A stretch of 64,000 nucleotides of DNA from Agapanthus africanus. Taxonomy: Eukaryota; Streptophyta; Magnoliopsida; Asparagales; Amaryllidaceae. The stretch spans positions 69,499,396 through 69,563,395 of the forward strand of contig JASDDO010000016.1 of assembly GCA_030015575.1 (NCBI GenBank), in the 5' to 3' direction. Under the pieces are notes generated by a model, which did no database searches, was not told the origin of the DNA, and saw only the letters and a list, made by a program, of their open reading frames with translations. Positions 36,205 through 47,479 of this stretch are shown piece by piece. The translations under genes and the position numbers were made by a program. Each line of letters opens with the position of its first letter. Positions within the stretch are counted from its first letter, which is position 1.

Positions 36205-36335
36205 GGACCCTCTAGAAGACAACAAACCTTAACTTGATTATGTGACCGTCTTGAACTGCTTTTTGAACCTTAGGGTTTGGGGCAGTACGGCGTGCCACAT
36301 GTGAGGCGTTTGCTTGACCCTTCTACGGCTGGACC
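36205..36335 (+). repeat. Block shared by Copia leaders and LARD internal domains, Copia-C copy
   Basis: GGACCCTCTAGAAGA ... TTTGAACCTTAGGGTTTG ... CTTCTACGGCTGGACC, in the same orientation relative to the element as in LARD-2. Confidence 0.8.
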
Positions 36336-36701
36336 GCTACCACTGTGTCACACTCCGGGTTTTTGAACTCCGCTCAAGTGTTGAGCTTTAGGGAATCTTG
36401 GGTATTTGATTGTTCGTTCGGAAACTTTAATGCTGTCTAATTATCTGGAATGGATGCAATGTGTGGAATTCATATTATAAGACATGAAATACGAGGTATG
36501 TGATATTTCGCATTTACGATGTCTAAAGAGAATGTGGATTCCAGATATTGCAGTTTTACACTTTCTTTTCTGTGACCGTAAGTGTAGTATGTCAATATCG
36601 CCGGTTTCGTTGCTATACGTCAACGAAAATTGGGGTATGCATACTTACTTACGTTGATGATATGTGATATTATGTGTTGCTGAGATATGATGTGAAGGAT
36701 T

Positions 36702-37018
36702 GTCGCGATTGAATAGCCGGGGAGGGGTTTTATGTGAGATGAGAGTTTTATATTTTCATTCATGTAAATTCAAATGTAATGTAATATTCTTTTATTTGGG
36801 GCACTTCCGGGTCGAGGTCGATGCCACCAGTGTTGTATATTATTTACTTTTCCGCATTAGGTTGGACCCAAGGAGGGGAGCACAGGTGACCGGGTTCTGG
36901 GGTTCAGTGGGAGGCCATCTCGAGGAGTCGAGACCGGGTCTCCTAAACTCCAGAATTGGTAGGGTCGCTTGCCGCTCTTGTAGGGGTCCAGGGTATGGGC
37001 TTGGCTATTCATCGCGAC
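36702..37018 (+). other. Leader domain I, Copia-C
   Basis: GTCGCGATTGAATAGCC (36702-36718) pairs with GGCTATTCATCGCGAC (37003-37018) with one bulged base. The enclosed ~285 nt resembles the matching interval of Copia-A, -B and -D. Confidence 0.65.
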
Positions 37019-37426
37019 TGTGGAATCCGTATTTTCTATTATTGGCTAAGTACTAAATACGGACGTCCTAGTATATCCCACATTATATCTATGTTTCTGC
37101 TGCGATATCTATGATGTGATCATTAGATATGTTCTATGATGGATACAGTATATAGTATATATGATATATTATATAGGCGTTACTTATGTTTTACACCCGC
37201 GCTAGCCCTGCCCTGCTCTGCCGTTAGTTACCTAACCTAACGGTGCATGAGGGGACATCGAGACGAATGCGGATGGCATAAGTGTACGTCGTAGTTATCT
37301 GTGATGTTTAGGTAACTTAAATGATGAGACTTCATTAATGTGATTAATGAAAGAAAAGAAACCTAAAAGATGTTGTAGAATCAAATTTTAAATAAAAAGG
37401 GTAGCTACAGTTTTGCTTTGCATAGC

Positions 37427-37645
37427 GGTATATATGATATACCATGCACCTTATTCGATGAGGAAAGAGCCGAGATCCCTTCACCGGGAGTGACCTCTTT
37501 AGCGAAACTGGCAGATGCTACAACACTCGGTTTGACTTTTGACGGCTTTTGAAGTTTTACTTTGCACAGTGATATATATGATATATCCCGCACCTCATTC
37601 GACGAGGAAAGGGCCGACGATCCCTTCACCGGGAGTGACCCCTTT
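37427..37645 (+). other. Duplicated double-hairpin unit, Copia-C leader
   Basis: Unit one: GGTATAT / ATATACC (37427-37443) and AAAGAG / CTCTTT (37464-37469, 37495-37500) around TCCC / GGGA. Unit two: GATATAT / ATATATC (37571-37587) and AAAGGG / CCCTTT (37608-37613, 37640-37645). Pairs change on both sides between the units. The internal loop CCGAGA / GTGA could form tandem G-A pairs. Confidence 0.7.
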
Positions 37646-37790
37646 AGCAAAACTAGAAAAGCCTCAAAATCACTCCATTTCAAAACTTCACTTGATTTTA
37701 CAACGATATCAAGTTCATTACGCAATAGGTTTTCAGAAAAACCTGTCGTAGCCCTTCGTCATTTCAGATAAGAACTGTTTAGTATTCGTG

Positions 37791-38001
37791 CTGCGTTTGT
37801 TAGCCTTTGTCAAGGCGTAGTGAGCGGTAGCTGAATAGTGCTTATCTGCTTATACATGTGATGCAGATTGTTTTAGGGTAGTCGTACGACCTTGTTGGCC
37901 TTTATCAAGGGTCGTGCGGGTGGGTTTGATTCAATCAACGAAATGACGGGTTGAACTTGACTAGCATCCTATGATTTGTTGGCCTTTGTCAAGGTCATAA
38001 G
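37791..38001 (+). other. Three apex-sharing hairpins, Copia-C leader
   Basis: Hairpins at 37791-37820, 37884-37917 and 37968-38001 each contain TTTG or CTTG, then an apex near TTGGCCTTTGT, then CAAGG with one bulged G. Their outer arms differ and are self-complementary (CTGCG / CGTAG, GTACGAC / GTCGTGC, TATGA / TCATA). Confidence 0.7.
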
Positions 38002-38090
38002 ACGCTAGGGGCAAAATATTATCGGGAATTTCAAATGTTGAAATTTGCAATGAGAATGCATACCTTCTATGAGATAGTTGGATCCCGATA

Positions 38091-38354
38091 CCCACTGCGA
38101 GTAATTATTACTCCTGGGAGAGTTTTACACAGGACAATTAGCCGATCAAGTAGGTGTCTAGAAAGGTGTTAACGAGGTTACGCCTCAGGGAAAACGAGGT
38201 TTACTTTAATTAGGTCCGTGCGAAAGCACGGGGAACCTCCCTCAAAGTACCGACACTGGCCTGGCTGAAAGATCGGCGAAGTTGTAGGGTGTAATTAATC
38301 CCGGCTAGTCTTTCCTTTTAGGGTTTGAAGGAAGATTTGATAAAAACCAGTGGG
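38091..38354 (+). other. Leader domain II RNA fold, Copia-C
   Basis: Closing helix CCCACTG (38091-38097) with CAGTGGG (38348-38354). Inside: GGTGTT (38165-38170) with GACACT (38252-38257); GAGGT / GCCTC hairpin (38174-38186); GAGGTT (38196-38201) with AACCTC (38234-38239); CCGTGC-GAAA-GCACGG hairpin (38216-38231). All helices nest without conflict. Confidence 0.65.
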
Positions 38355-38445
38355 AGCCATCCTGATTAGATAAGATAATAACCAATCTGATTTTGCAAGA
38401 GCATACGCTAAAGTATTTTCTTCTCTCTCTCTCCAGGTAGCGACC

Positions 38446-41400
38446 ATGTCATGCCTTAATCAAGATAATAATATGGATGTATTGACCGAACCCACATGTT
38501 ATACTGTGCTGGGGAACGTTGGTTCCGTTCTTTCTTATAAGAGTTATAGGACTGAACAGGACATAGGGGAATACCAGGATTCCCATGCCACCCGAATGAA
38601 GAAAGTACATGTTGATGCATTTTCTTCGGGTGTGTTCATTACAGAGAACTGTTTCTCCATTTGCCCTACGTCCTGGGTATTAGATACCGGGTCAGGATCC
38701 CATATATGTAATCAGTTACATGGGCTTAGAAAAGGTAGAGAACTTGGAGAAGATGATAAAGACATAAGAGTTGGAAATGGTGCAATTGTTGCAGCTAAGA
38801 CTGTCGGGGAATATCACCTTGCATTACCAACTGGTAATATATTGGTTCTGAACGAATGCCATTACATGCCGAACCTGATATGCAACATTATATCGGTTTC
38901 TTTGTTGAGTAAAGATGGATATAATTTTGTATTACAGGATAATGTTATGAACATTTTCCGTAACCAAAAGTTGGTTGGATCAGGCACGTTATGCAATGGC
39001 ATTTATGTTCTAAATCAATCAACAGTTCTAAGCATAACAAACACACACAAGAGGAAGAGTTCAGAACTGAACGAATCCTTCTTATGGTATTGTAGACTGG
39101 GTCACATCAATGCGACACGACTAGCTAAGTTGCATAAAGATGGATATTTGAATCCGTTTGAATTATCATCTTATGACACTTGCCAGTCATGTCTCAAAGG
39201 CAAGATGACCAAAACTCCGTTTACGGGACACGGAGAAAGAGTTACCGAACTCTTGGGACTGATACATAGTGATGTATGTGGTCCCATGTCTACACATGCC
39301 AGGGATGGTTCTTCGTACTTCATTACATTCACTGACGATCTCTCTAGATTCGGATATGTGTTCCTGATGAAACACAAATCAGAAGCATTTGAGAAATTTA
39401 GAGAATATAAACAAGAAGTCGAAAACCAAACCGGAAAAAGTATTAAAATCCTTCGATCTGATCGAGGAGGTGAATACTTGAGCAATGAATTCCTGGACTT
39501 CCTAAAAGAGAATGGGATTCTCTCTCAGCTGACTCCTCCATATACACCACAGTATAACGGTGTATCGGAACGGAGGAACCGCACCCTATTAGATATGGTG
39601 CGCTCTATGATGAGCATAGCTGAGTTACCTATTTCCTTCTAGGGATATGCACTGGAAACAGCCGCATACTTATTGAATCAAGTTCCAACTAAATCTGTAC
39701 CTACCACACCATATGAGATATGGAGTGGGAAGAGACCATGTCTTAAACGAGTTAAGATATGGGGTTGTCCGGCCTATGTCAAGAGGCAAAATCCAGACAA
39801 ACTCGAGGCGCGGTCAGTTATATGCAAGTTTGTGGGATATCCCAAACATTCACATGGATATCTTTTCTACCAAGCAGAGGAACAAAAAGTGTTTGTTTCT
39901 CGACATGCCACCTTTTTGGAAAAGGAATTTCTTGCAAAAGAAATTAGTGGCGATAAGGTAGAACTGGAAGAAATTCCGGCTACACAAACTCAAACTGAAG
40001 ATTTAGTGGAACCAGAGGATTCAGTAGCTCCCAACGAACCTCAGCCTCTCCGCCGATCTAATAGGGTTCCTCGCCAACCTGAGAGATACTACGGTTTTCT
40101 CATAGATGGTGGGGGCGAGGATTGCATCATGGAGGATGATGACCCAACTAGCTTCGAGCAGGCCATCACGAGTAGGGACTCAGTGAAATGGCTGGATGCT
40201 ATGCGATCCGAGATGGAATCCATGTACAGCAACAAAGTATGGACTTTGGATGTTGCTCCTAAAGGGGTAAAACCCATTGGGAGCAAGTGGATCTTCAAGA
40301 GAAAAATTGGTGTAGATGGGAAAGTGGAGACTTTTAAAGCTAGACTTGTTGCAAAGGGTTTTCGTCAAAGACCAGGTGTGGACTATGACGAAACCTTTTC
40401 TCCAGTGGCTATGCTTAAATCCATCCGGATCATGCTTGCAATCGCTGCATATCATGATTACGAAATCTGGCAAATGGATGTTAAGACCGTCTTTCTAAAC
40501 GGTGATTTAGAAGAGTGCGTGTACATGACTCAGCCAGAGGGCTTCGTAGATAGTGGGAGCAGCGGGAAGGTGTGCAAGCTGCTTAAATCCATTTATGGAT
40601 TAAAGAAAGCATCGCGGAGTTGGAACATCTGCTTTGACGTCGTTATCAAAGAGTTTGATTTCGTCAAAAACCCAGATGAACCTTGTATCTACAAGAAGAT
40701 GGCAGAGTGTAAGGTTGTCTTCCTCGTATTGTACGTGGACGATATACTCTTGATAGGAAATGACATTCCTATGCTGCAATCGGTCAAGCTCTTCTTATCA
40801 CAAAGATTCTCAATGAAAGATCTTGGTGATGCCTCCTGCATATTGGGAATCAGGATCTATAGAGATAGATCCAAACGGATATTGGGATTGTCCCAGTCCA
40901 GGTACATTGACACCATAGTAAAGAGTTTTAGTATGGAAGAATCCAAGCGTGGGAACTTACCCACGATCTCTGGAGTCACTCTATCCAAAGATATGTCTCC
41001 CAAGACTGATTTGGAGAGAGCTCGCATGCAAGGGATACCCTATGCTTCGGCTGTAGGCTCTATCATGTACGCGATGCTATGTACCAGACCCGATGTAGCA
41101 TACTCACTAAGTGTAGTGAGTAGGTATCAAGCTGATCCTGGAGAGAGTCACTGGACAGCTGTGAAGAGCATTCTTAAGTACTTACGAAGGACTAAAGAGA
41201 TGCTCTTGATGTATGGTAACGGAGAACTCCAAGTGGAGTCCTTTACCGATTCGAGCTTCCAGAGTGATAAGAACGACTCTAAGTCGCATTCGGGATTTGT
41301 CTTTACCCTTTACGGAGGGGCGGTTAGCTGGAAGAGTTCCAAGCAGGAAACCATAGTAGACTCGACGATGGACGCTGAATACATCGCTGCCAACGATGCT

Positions 41401-41718
41401 GCCAAAGAGGCTGTCGGGATCAAGAAGTTCATTACTGAACTTGGAGTGGTTCCATCCATTGAGCATCCAATACCTTTGTATTGCGATAACAATGGAGCGG
41501 TGGCTTTGGCCAAGGAACCTAGGTCCCATCAGCGATCCAGGCATATTCTGAGGCGGTATCACCTGATCCGGGAGATAGTTGATCGCCGGGAGATCGAGGT
41601 CAGGAGGGTTGACACGAAGAACAACACAGCGGATCCACTCACGAAGGCCATTCCCCAGATACAGTTTGAGAGACTCTTCAGGATGCTCTGTATGCGATAC
41701 TACAGTAACTGGCCCTAG
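38446..41718 (+). pseudogene. pol: Copia-type pol region of Copia-C (about one break)
   Basis: Domains in order: protease with DTGSGSH (about 38680), pre-integrase zinc segment ending in CQSCLKGKM (about 39085-39215), integrase core with SDVCGPM, TDDLSR and DRGGEY (about 39250-39560), Copia reverse transcriptase from KWIFKRK (about 40285) with the catalytic YVDD at about 40732, and RNase H with DAEYIAAND and CDNNGAV (about 41365-41520). Pol ends two bases before the polypurine tract. The order and motifs are those of plant Tnt1/Tork-like Copia elements; clade is not certain. No capsid or nucleocapsid segment precedes the protease. About one break is present, so it is recorded as a fossil. Confidence 0.95.
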
Positions 41719-41720
41719 TG

Positions 41721-41732
41721 CAAGTGGGAGAT
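41721..41732 (+). other. Polypurine tract of Copia-C
   Basis: CAAGTGGGAGAT directly before the 3' LTR. Confidence 0.88.
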
Positions 41733-43828
41733 TGTTAGTTGTATGTATGCCCTAGAGGCCAGTATTGTACAGATGATGTATATTATATTGGATGCTTGGA
41801 CATATATAGAGATGACTTTCTTGCTCGATATGATAGTATGCTATCTGGTTGCTCTTTATCTTAACATGTATACTAGTCTCTTTAAACTGTCTTATAGTTA
41901 CATGTTGGTAAAGCCCTTAGGATGTGTACTTGACTACCTGGACTATGATGCAGATCATACTAGTGGGGACATGGTAGTCCATATGTACATCCTTCAAGGT
42001 CCCTAGTCGTGGGTGTATCGAGACGGGGCATCGATATACCAGTGTAGACTAGCGTACACGCTTCTCGACCCATGAGATGGGCGATGGATGATCCCATATC
42101 TAATAGTGTTTGACATCAGAGATGGTATACGGGTGCTCAGTGGAGACTGGGTACACTGGACGGACTCGCCGAGAACTCCCAGATGGTATTATACCTCACG
42201 TCAGATGGCAGTTCTCAGGTGACACTTGTACAGGTTAGTCTGTAGACCCGAGATCGTCATAGAGTCTTGTGTCATTCCCACTGTGCTTTGATCTCCACCT
42301 TACCACGTCCATGAGGACGTGCAAAACGGTGGTTTTTGGGTACAGTCCCGAGTCACATGGAGGCAATGAGCAATAGGAGGGGTTTCGTCTCTCCCGGTAT
42401 TGAGGGTTGATGTTGTGCTGTGCTCGATTGGCCGTAGCAGGGAAGTCCCTGGCCAGGGCTGATTCAGAGATTTGCTGGTAAGTATTACCAGTAGTTTCTC
42501 GACCCGTTATGAGCCTAACATCGGCACGACTTATCGGTTATTGGGGTCTGACGTTTACCACCCCTAGACTTGATATGCGACATATCAGACGAGGAGACCG
42601 GACTGTACGGGAAGTGTTGCCGATCGGCTCGACGGGAGTTATAGCAGGTTCGCTTGTTCTCTTCTGATCGCTCAATACCCGGGTGGCCGTTACGTTTAGC
42701 TGACCGCTTGCAGCTTGGGGGTGCTTGATATGAACATCACCCACTGCCGGCGTATTGACGAGTCTCAGAGTCCCACAATGGAGTTTCCTAGTCCAGGCGA
42801 AACGTTGTGGTGCGCGTATGCGATATGTTCATAGACCCGATTAAAATGCGCGTATGGGATACCGTATATTGATCGAGCGGCTTGCTTTTGGAAGGGGTCT
42901 TATGTGATATGGCCGGATTGATAAATCAAGTGTCGATTTATCATTTAACCATTAGCTTCTCATTTGAAATCTTTTCTTGGGTTAGTTGGATGTATGCATG
43001 CATGTATGCCTTCTTTTTGATTCATGCACATATGGATGTACATATACACATACATACATACATCTTTCATGGTTTATTATACAAGGAAATGGTGGCAATA
43101 TAAGACTCACACCATGGGTTTTTTTATATGGAATATTATTGTATTTAAGCTAAAAACAAAAGGAAAAAGAAATGGGTTTGTTTTGGATTGTTTCTACACT
43201 CTTCTTGACCTAACCTCACTCACCCACCATTTAACCATGGTTTACTCTTCCTTTTAGTTTTTAACTCAAGTACAATAATGATTCAACCATGGTTTGAGAT
43301 GAGAGATAGAAAATATATATTGATATATTTTTTATATTTTCTTTAAGTGTTGAACTTATCATCTTTTGAAAAGCCATCATCTTCATCAACCTCTCTCATT
43401 TTGCTCTCTAGTTCTTTGTAGTGAGCAATATACTCATGAAGATTGGATTTTGAAGTAAGAAAGAGAACCACAACACCATTCTACACAAGTCTAGCCCACT
43501 TGTTTGGAGTGTTAGCTTGATTTCGTTCACTTGATCGGATAAAGTTGCAAGCTTGGACAAAGCGGACTCCGGGTGGATGATCGGTGACATCGAGGAGTTC
43601 AAGCGGAGCTCTTTCAAACCCTAAGTAGCCGAGGAGTCTAGCGTAGGGAGCTACAAAGGTTGTACTCTCTAAACCCTAACTTTCCTTTCATATGATGATG
43701 TGAAAAATTTGAAACCCTAATCGATTCTAGGAACGATTCTTTGTTTGTTAACTTAGCACCCTAAAGACTCCACTTTTGGTTTATGTGATGCTTCCAAACC
43801 CTTCATGTGGTGCTAGGCTAACCTTTCA
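41733..43828 (+). repeat. 3' LTR of Copia-C
   Basis: 2096 bp, TG...CA ended, about 2% different from the 5' LTR by eye. Same hydrophobic frame at 41743-42006 and same (CATA)n patch near 43040-43062. Confidence 0.94.
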
Positions 43829-43833
43829 TTTCC
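43829..43833. repeat. Target-site duplication of Copia-C, right copy
   Basis: TTTCC, matching 33599-33603. Confidence 0.92.
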
Positions 43834-44474
43834 TCCACCTCATAATTGATTTAATCATATAAATAATCAAAACCCTAATGAGGTGTCTTTTTCTATAAGC
43901 AATCTTGAGTAATTACAAGAATGCCCCTCTCATGCCCCTCTCATCCGTATATACATACCCGCATCCGTGTTCCGAGAAACATGAATACAAAGAGACGAAA
44001 CTGATCCATCAATATAATACTAATATCCGCTTTAAATCAAAGCCCACTAGTATTATTCGCCCGAACATCATACACGCACAAGTGCACGCACGCGATCGAA
44101 GCCCTGCCGTAGAACCGTACGGCCTCTACATCTTTTGCCCGATGCAAGGAAACTCTCTATGTGGGAGTCTAAAGACTCGACAGTACACTGGAAGTAGGTT
44201 TAACCACAAGCCGCAAGCGGTACTAGCTGCATGTAACAGCTACCCAGGTATCTGTCGATAAGAAGGCCGATGAGCAAACCCATCCGAACTCCTACTGAGC
44301 CTGAATGTGACAATCTTCGTACAGTCCAGTCTGTTCGTCTAAGAGTATCGCATATCGGGCCTAGGGGGCGGTAATCGTCAGACCCCTAATAGCACAATAA
44401 GTCATGCAGGAGTGTAGCCCAAAACACCCTAAGAAACTATTGGAATACCTACTAGTAAATCTCACTTTCCCTGG
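43834..44474 (-). repeat. Old Copia LTR, right half
   Basis: Continues 32963-33603. Its 44000-44470 part resembles the Copia-A LTR at about 2170-2640. It is cut at 44474 by LARD sequence. Confidence 0.72.
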
Positions 44475-44911
44475 TGTCACGACCCAAAAATTTAGTTCGT
44501 GACCGGCACTTAAATCACGCACATCTAAAGGCGCAACATAACTTAAGTAAGCCGAAGCCCAGAAATCCAAACATTTTTAAGAAAATAAAAGAGGTGAAGT
44601 TTTGAAATAAAGGTACGATGAAATCAAATGTTTAAGAGGTGATGTTTTGAAATAAAGGTACGATGAAATCAAATGTTTTCTTAAATGCATAGATAATGGA
44701 ACATAAAAAATGCAAGTTTAATTTTCTAATTGAAAAACAGGTTTCGTGTTTTAAAAATTTGGGTAGCACCTCCCTTGTATATTTTGATCCAAAACCACAT
44801 ATACATGATAATATAAAAGGCATCCCCAAGCGGGAGCTAGCTCTTCGCCAATCGGCGGAATCACAACCACGCAAGTTAGCAATATATGTATACGACGCCC
44901 AACAGCGAAGA
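44475..44911 (-). repeat. LARD LTR fragment (older copy)
   Basis: Starts TGTCACGACCC, the LTR end of the LARD family, and includes the AAGCGGGAGCTAGCTCTTCG block. After 437 bases a second LARD LTR end begins (44912). So LARD-3 landed inside an older LARD LTR of the same family. Confidence 0.72.
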
Positions 44912-45290
44912 TGTCACGACTCGAAATATTAGCTCGTGACCAGCACTTGAATCTCGCCACGTCTAAAGGCGTAACGGAATTCAAGTAAGCTGAAACCCAG
45001 AAATCTAAACCTTTTAGAAAAATAAAGGAGGTGGGTTTTTGAAATAAAGGTATATGAAATCGAGTTTTCTTAATGCGTAGAAAAGGAACATGAATGATGC
45101 ATGTGAAATTTGCTAATTTGAAAACATGTTTCGTCTTTTAAAATTTTGGCAGCACCTCCTTTGTATTTTTTTGATCCAAAACCACAATACATAGCAAGAA
45201 TAATGGCATCCCCAAGCGGGAACTAGCTCTTCGCCAAACGGCGGATCACAACCACGCAATACAACATAAATAGATATACGACGTCCAACG

Positions 45291-47479
45291 TGAAAGGTTC
45301 CTAGGCACCCTAAGGAGGTCTCACAAGGCATCGAACATGCCAATTTAAAAAAATACGGTGCCGAGAAACCCTAGACTATGGATCGTCGGCTAGATTTCTA
45401 GGCGAAACAATAAACTAGTTAACACTTAACTAAGAGATACGGAAATACAACCTTTGTAGATCCGGTTCTCCACCTCCATAGCTCCGCAATGAAGTCTCCT
45501 CGCTGTCCATAACAAGTCCCAGGCTCTAGCGTCGGCTTCATCGGAGAATGGACGGGCTAGGTCATCGACGACGTGCCGAAGATGATCTACGTCGAGGCAT
45601 CGCTAAATCATGCTCCGACTTCACCAAGTCAAGAAACTTGTGAAGTAAACACACTCTACTACTTGGCAAGAGGTAGAGGATGAAGAAATAGGAAGTGGGT
45701 AGACTTTAGAATTGGATTTCTCACTCATTTCCATCAATCACCATTGATGGAGCTTGCTTTCTTCATGGAAGAAGATGAAGAAGAAGAAGAAAGTCTTATG
45801 ATAAGAATTGAATTATTGGATAAATAAATCAATACATATCATATATTAACCCTTGGTTAATTGTAGAGAATGGACCATGGTTAACTTGGATGGTTAGGGT
45901 TAAGCATGGGACAAGAATGAAGACTAAGTCAATGCTTCAAGAAACTTCAACTAAAAACAAAAATAGCAACCATTCTTTTCTCATCTTTTCCAAAAATAAA
46001 CAAACAAATAAATAAGTAAGAAAAAGAGAACCCTAATCATAAAATTAACCATGGTTTAATTCTTTACACTTAACCAAGTAAACATGTATCATCAAGTGCA
46101 CAAAACTATATCGAATATACAATGTGCACATCCGAGTGAGAAAATCCATCTTAAGTAAACCGATACTAGTTGATGCAAAGTAATAAATCAAATATATAAA
46201 TATTCATTAAATCATTAAATCAATACTTGATTCAATGATCCGGTCATGTCGCACACAACCGACTAGTATACAATGTATCGGCTTATCGAATCAACGCTTG
46301 AATCGATAACTAGGTTATATCGCATACAACCATTCGATACATTCATCGCGAGAATGAAATACGGTATCACATACACGCATTATTCTCGGTCCCGCACATA
46401 TCTCATATGCGCTCCTATTTCGTTTCGCTTGAGCCAGGAAACCTCTGTGTAGGACTCTAAAGACTCGTCAATACGCCGGCAGCAGGTGATGATCATATCA
46501 AACACCCACAAGCCGCAAGCGGTCTGCTAAACGTAACGGCCACCCGGGTATTGAGCGATCTGAAGATCGACGAGCAAGCCCGCTCACACTCCAGTGAATC
46601 CAACCAGTAACACTACCGTACAGTCCGGTCTGATCGTCTGATATGTCGCATATCTTGTCTAGGGGTGGTAAACGTCAGACCCCAATAGCTCGATAAGTCG
46701 TGTCGATATGAGGTCTATAACAATTCGAGAAACTACTGGTAACACTTACCAGTAAATCTCAGCAACCCTGGCCAGGGATTTCCTGTTATAGCCAATCGAA
46801 CACAGCGCAACATCAACTCCCTATACCGGGAGAGACGAATCCCCTCCTATCGCTCATTGCCTCCTTGTGACTCGGGACTGTACCCAAAAACCACCGTTTT
46901 GCACGCCCTCTTGGACGTGGTAAGATGGAAATCAAAGCACAGTGGGAACCACACAAGACTCTATGACGATCTCGGGTCAACAGACTACTCTGTACCAGTG
47001 TCACCAGAGAACTGCCATCTGACGTGAGGTATAATACCATCTGGGAGTTCTCGGCGAGTCCGTCCAGTGTACCCAGTCTCTACTGAGCACCCGTATATCA
47101 TCTCTGATGTCAAACACCAATGGATATGGGATCATCCATCGCCCATCTGTATGGGTCGAGAAGGTACACGCTAGTCTACTCTGGTATATCGATGCCCCGT
47201 CTCGATATACCCACGACTAGGGACTTTGAAGGATGTACTTATGGACTACCATGTCCCTACTAGTATGATCCGCATCATAGTCCAGGTAGTCAAGTACACA
47301 TCCTAAGGGCTTTACCAACATGTAACAGAGAGACAATCAGTGTATACGTTAAGGTAAAGGGTAACCAGATAGCATACTATCATGTCGAGCAAGAAAGTCC
47401 TCCCTATATATGTCCCAGCATCCACTACAATATACATCCTATGTACAGTAATGGCCTCTGGGCATACATATAACTAACA
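45291..47479 (-). repeat. Solo Copia LTR with target duplication
   Basis: 2189 bp, TGAAAGGTTCC to ATAACTAACA in plus reading, flanked by CAACG at 45286-45290 and 47480-47484. The surrounding LARD LTR reads through at 55670-55700, confirming the empty site. It is related to the Copia-B and -C LTRs. Solo LTRs arise by recombination between the two LTRs of a full element. Confidence 0.93.

Larger units (their letters stand above)
35703..38445 (+). other. Long structured leader of Copia-C
   Basis: 2.74 kb with no gag-like frame; the longest frame is 118 codons and lacks gag features. Order: primer-binding site, GC palindrome (35902-35945), shared block (36205-36335), domain I (36702-37018), double-hairpin units (37427-37645), three hairpins (37791-38001), domain II (38091-38354), then a pyrimidine tract ending in CAG at about 38415-38436. 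The tract looks like a splice acceptor and is shared with Copia-B and -D. Confidence 0.75.
33604..43828 (+). mobile_element. Copia-C, full-length Copia retrotransposon, nearly whole
   Basis: 10.2 kb on the plus strand: LTR 33604-35702 (2099 bp), primer-binding site, 2.7-kb leader, pol 38446-41718, polypurine tract, LTR 41733-43828 (2096 bp). TTTCC flanks it on both sides. LTRs differ at about 2% of sites in the first 450 bases by eye, so it is the youngest of the datable elements here; at rates used for other plants that would be under about one million years. Pol has about one break. No gag-like frame precedes pol. Inserted in an older Copia LTR. Confidence 0.95.

Noticed and set aside
36700-37056. 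118-codon frame in the Copia-C leader as a possible gag
   Set aside because: No capsid or zinc-knuckle features, and the interval is the folded domain I conserved as RNA in all four Copia elements.
38150-38260. Domain II as a hammerhead, twister or group I/II intron ribozyme
   Set aside because: GAAA-capped hairpins are present but I cannot find the hammerhead CTGANGA core, the group II domain V pattern or a group I core, so no catalytic class is claimed.
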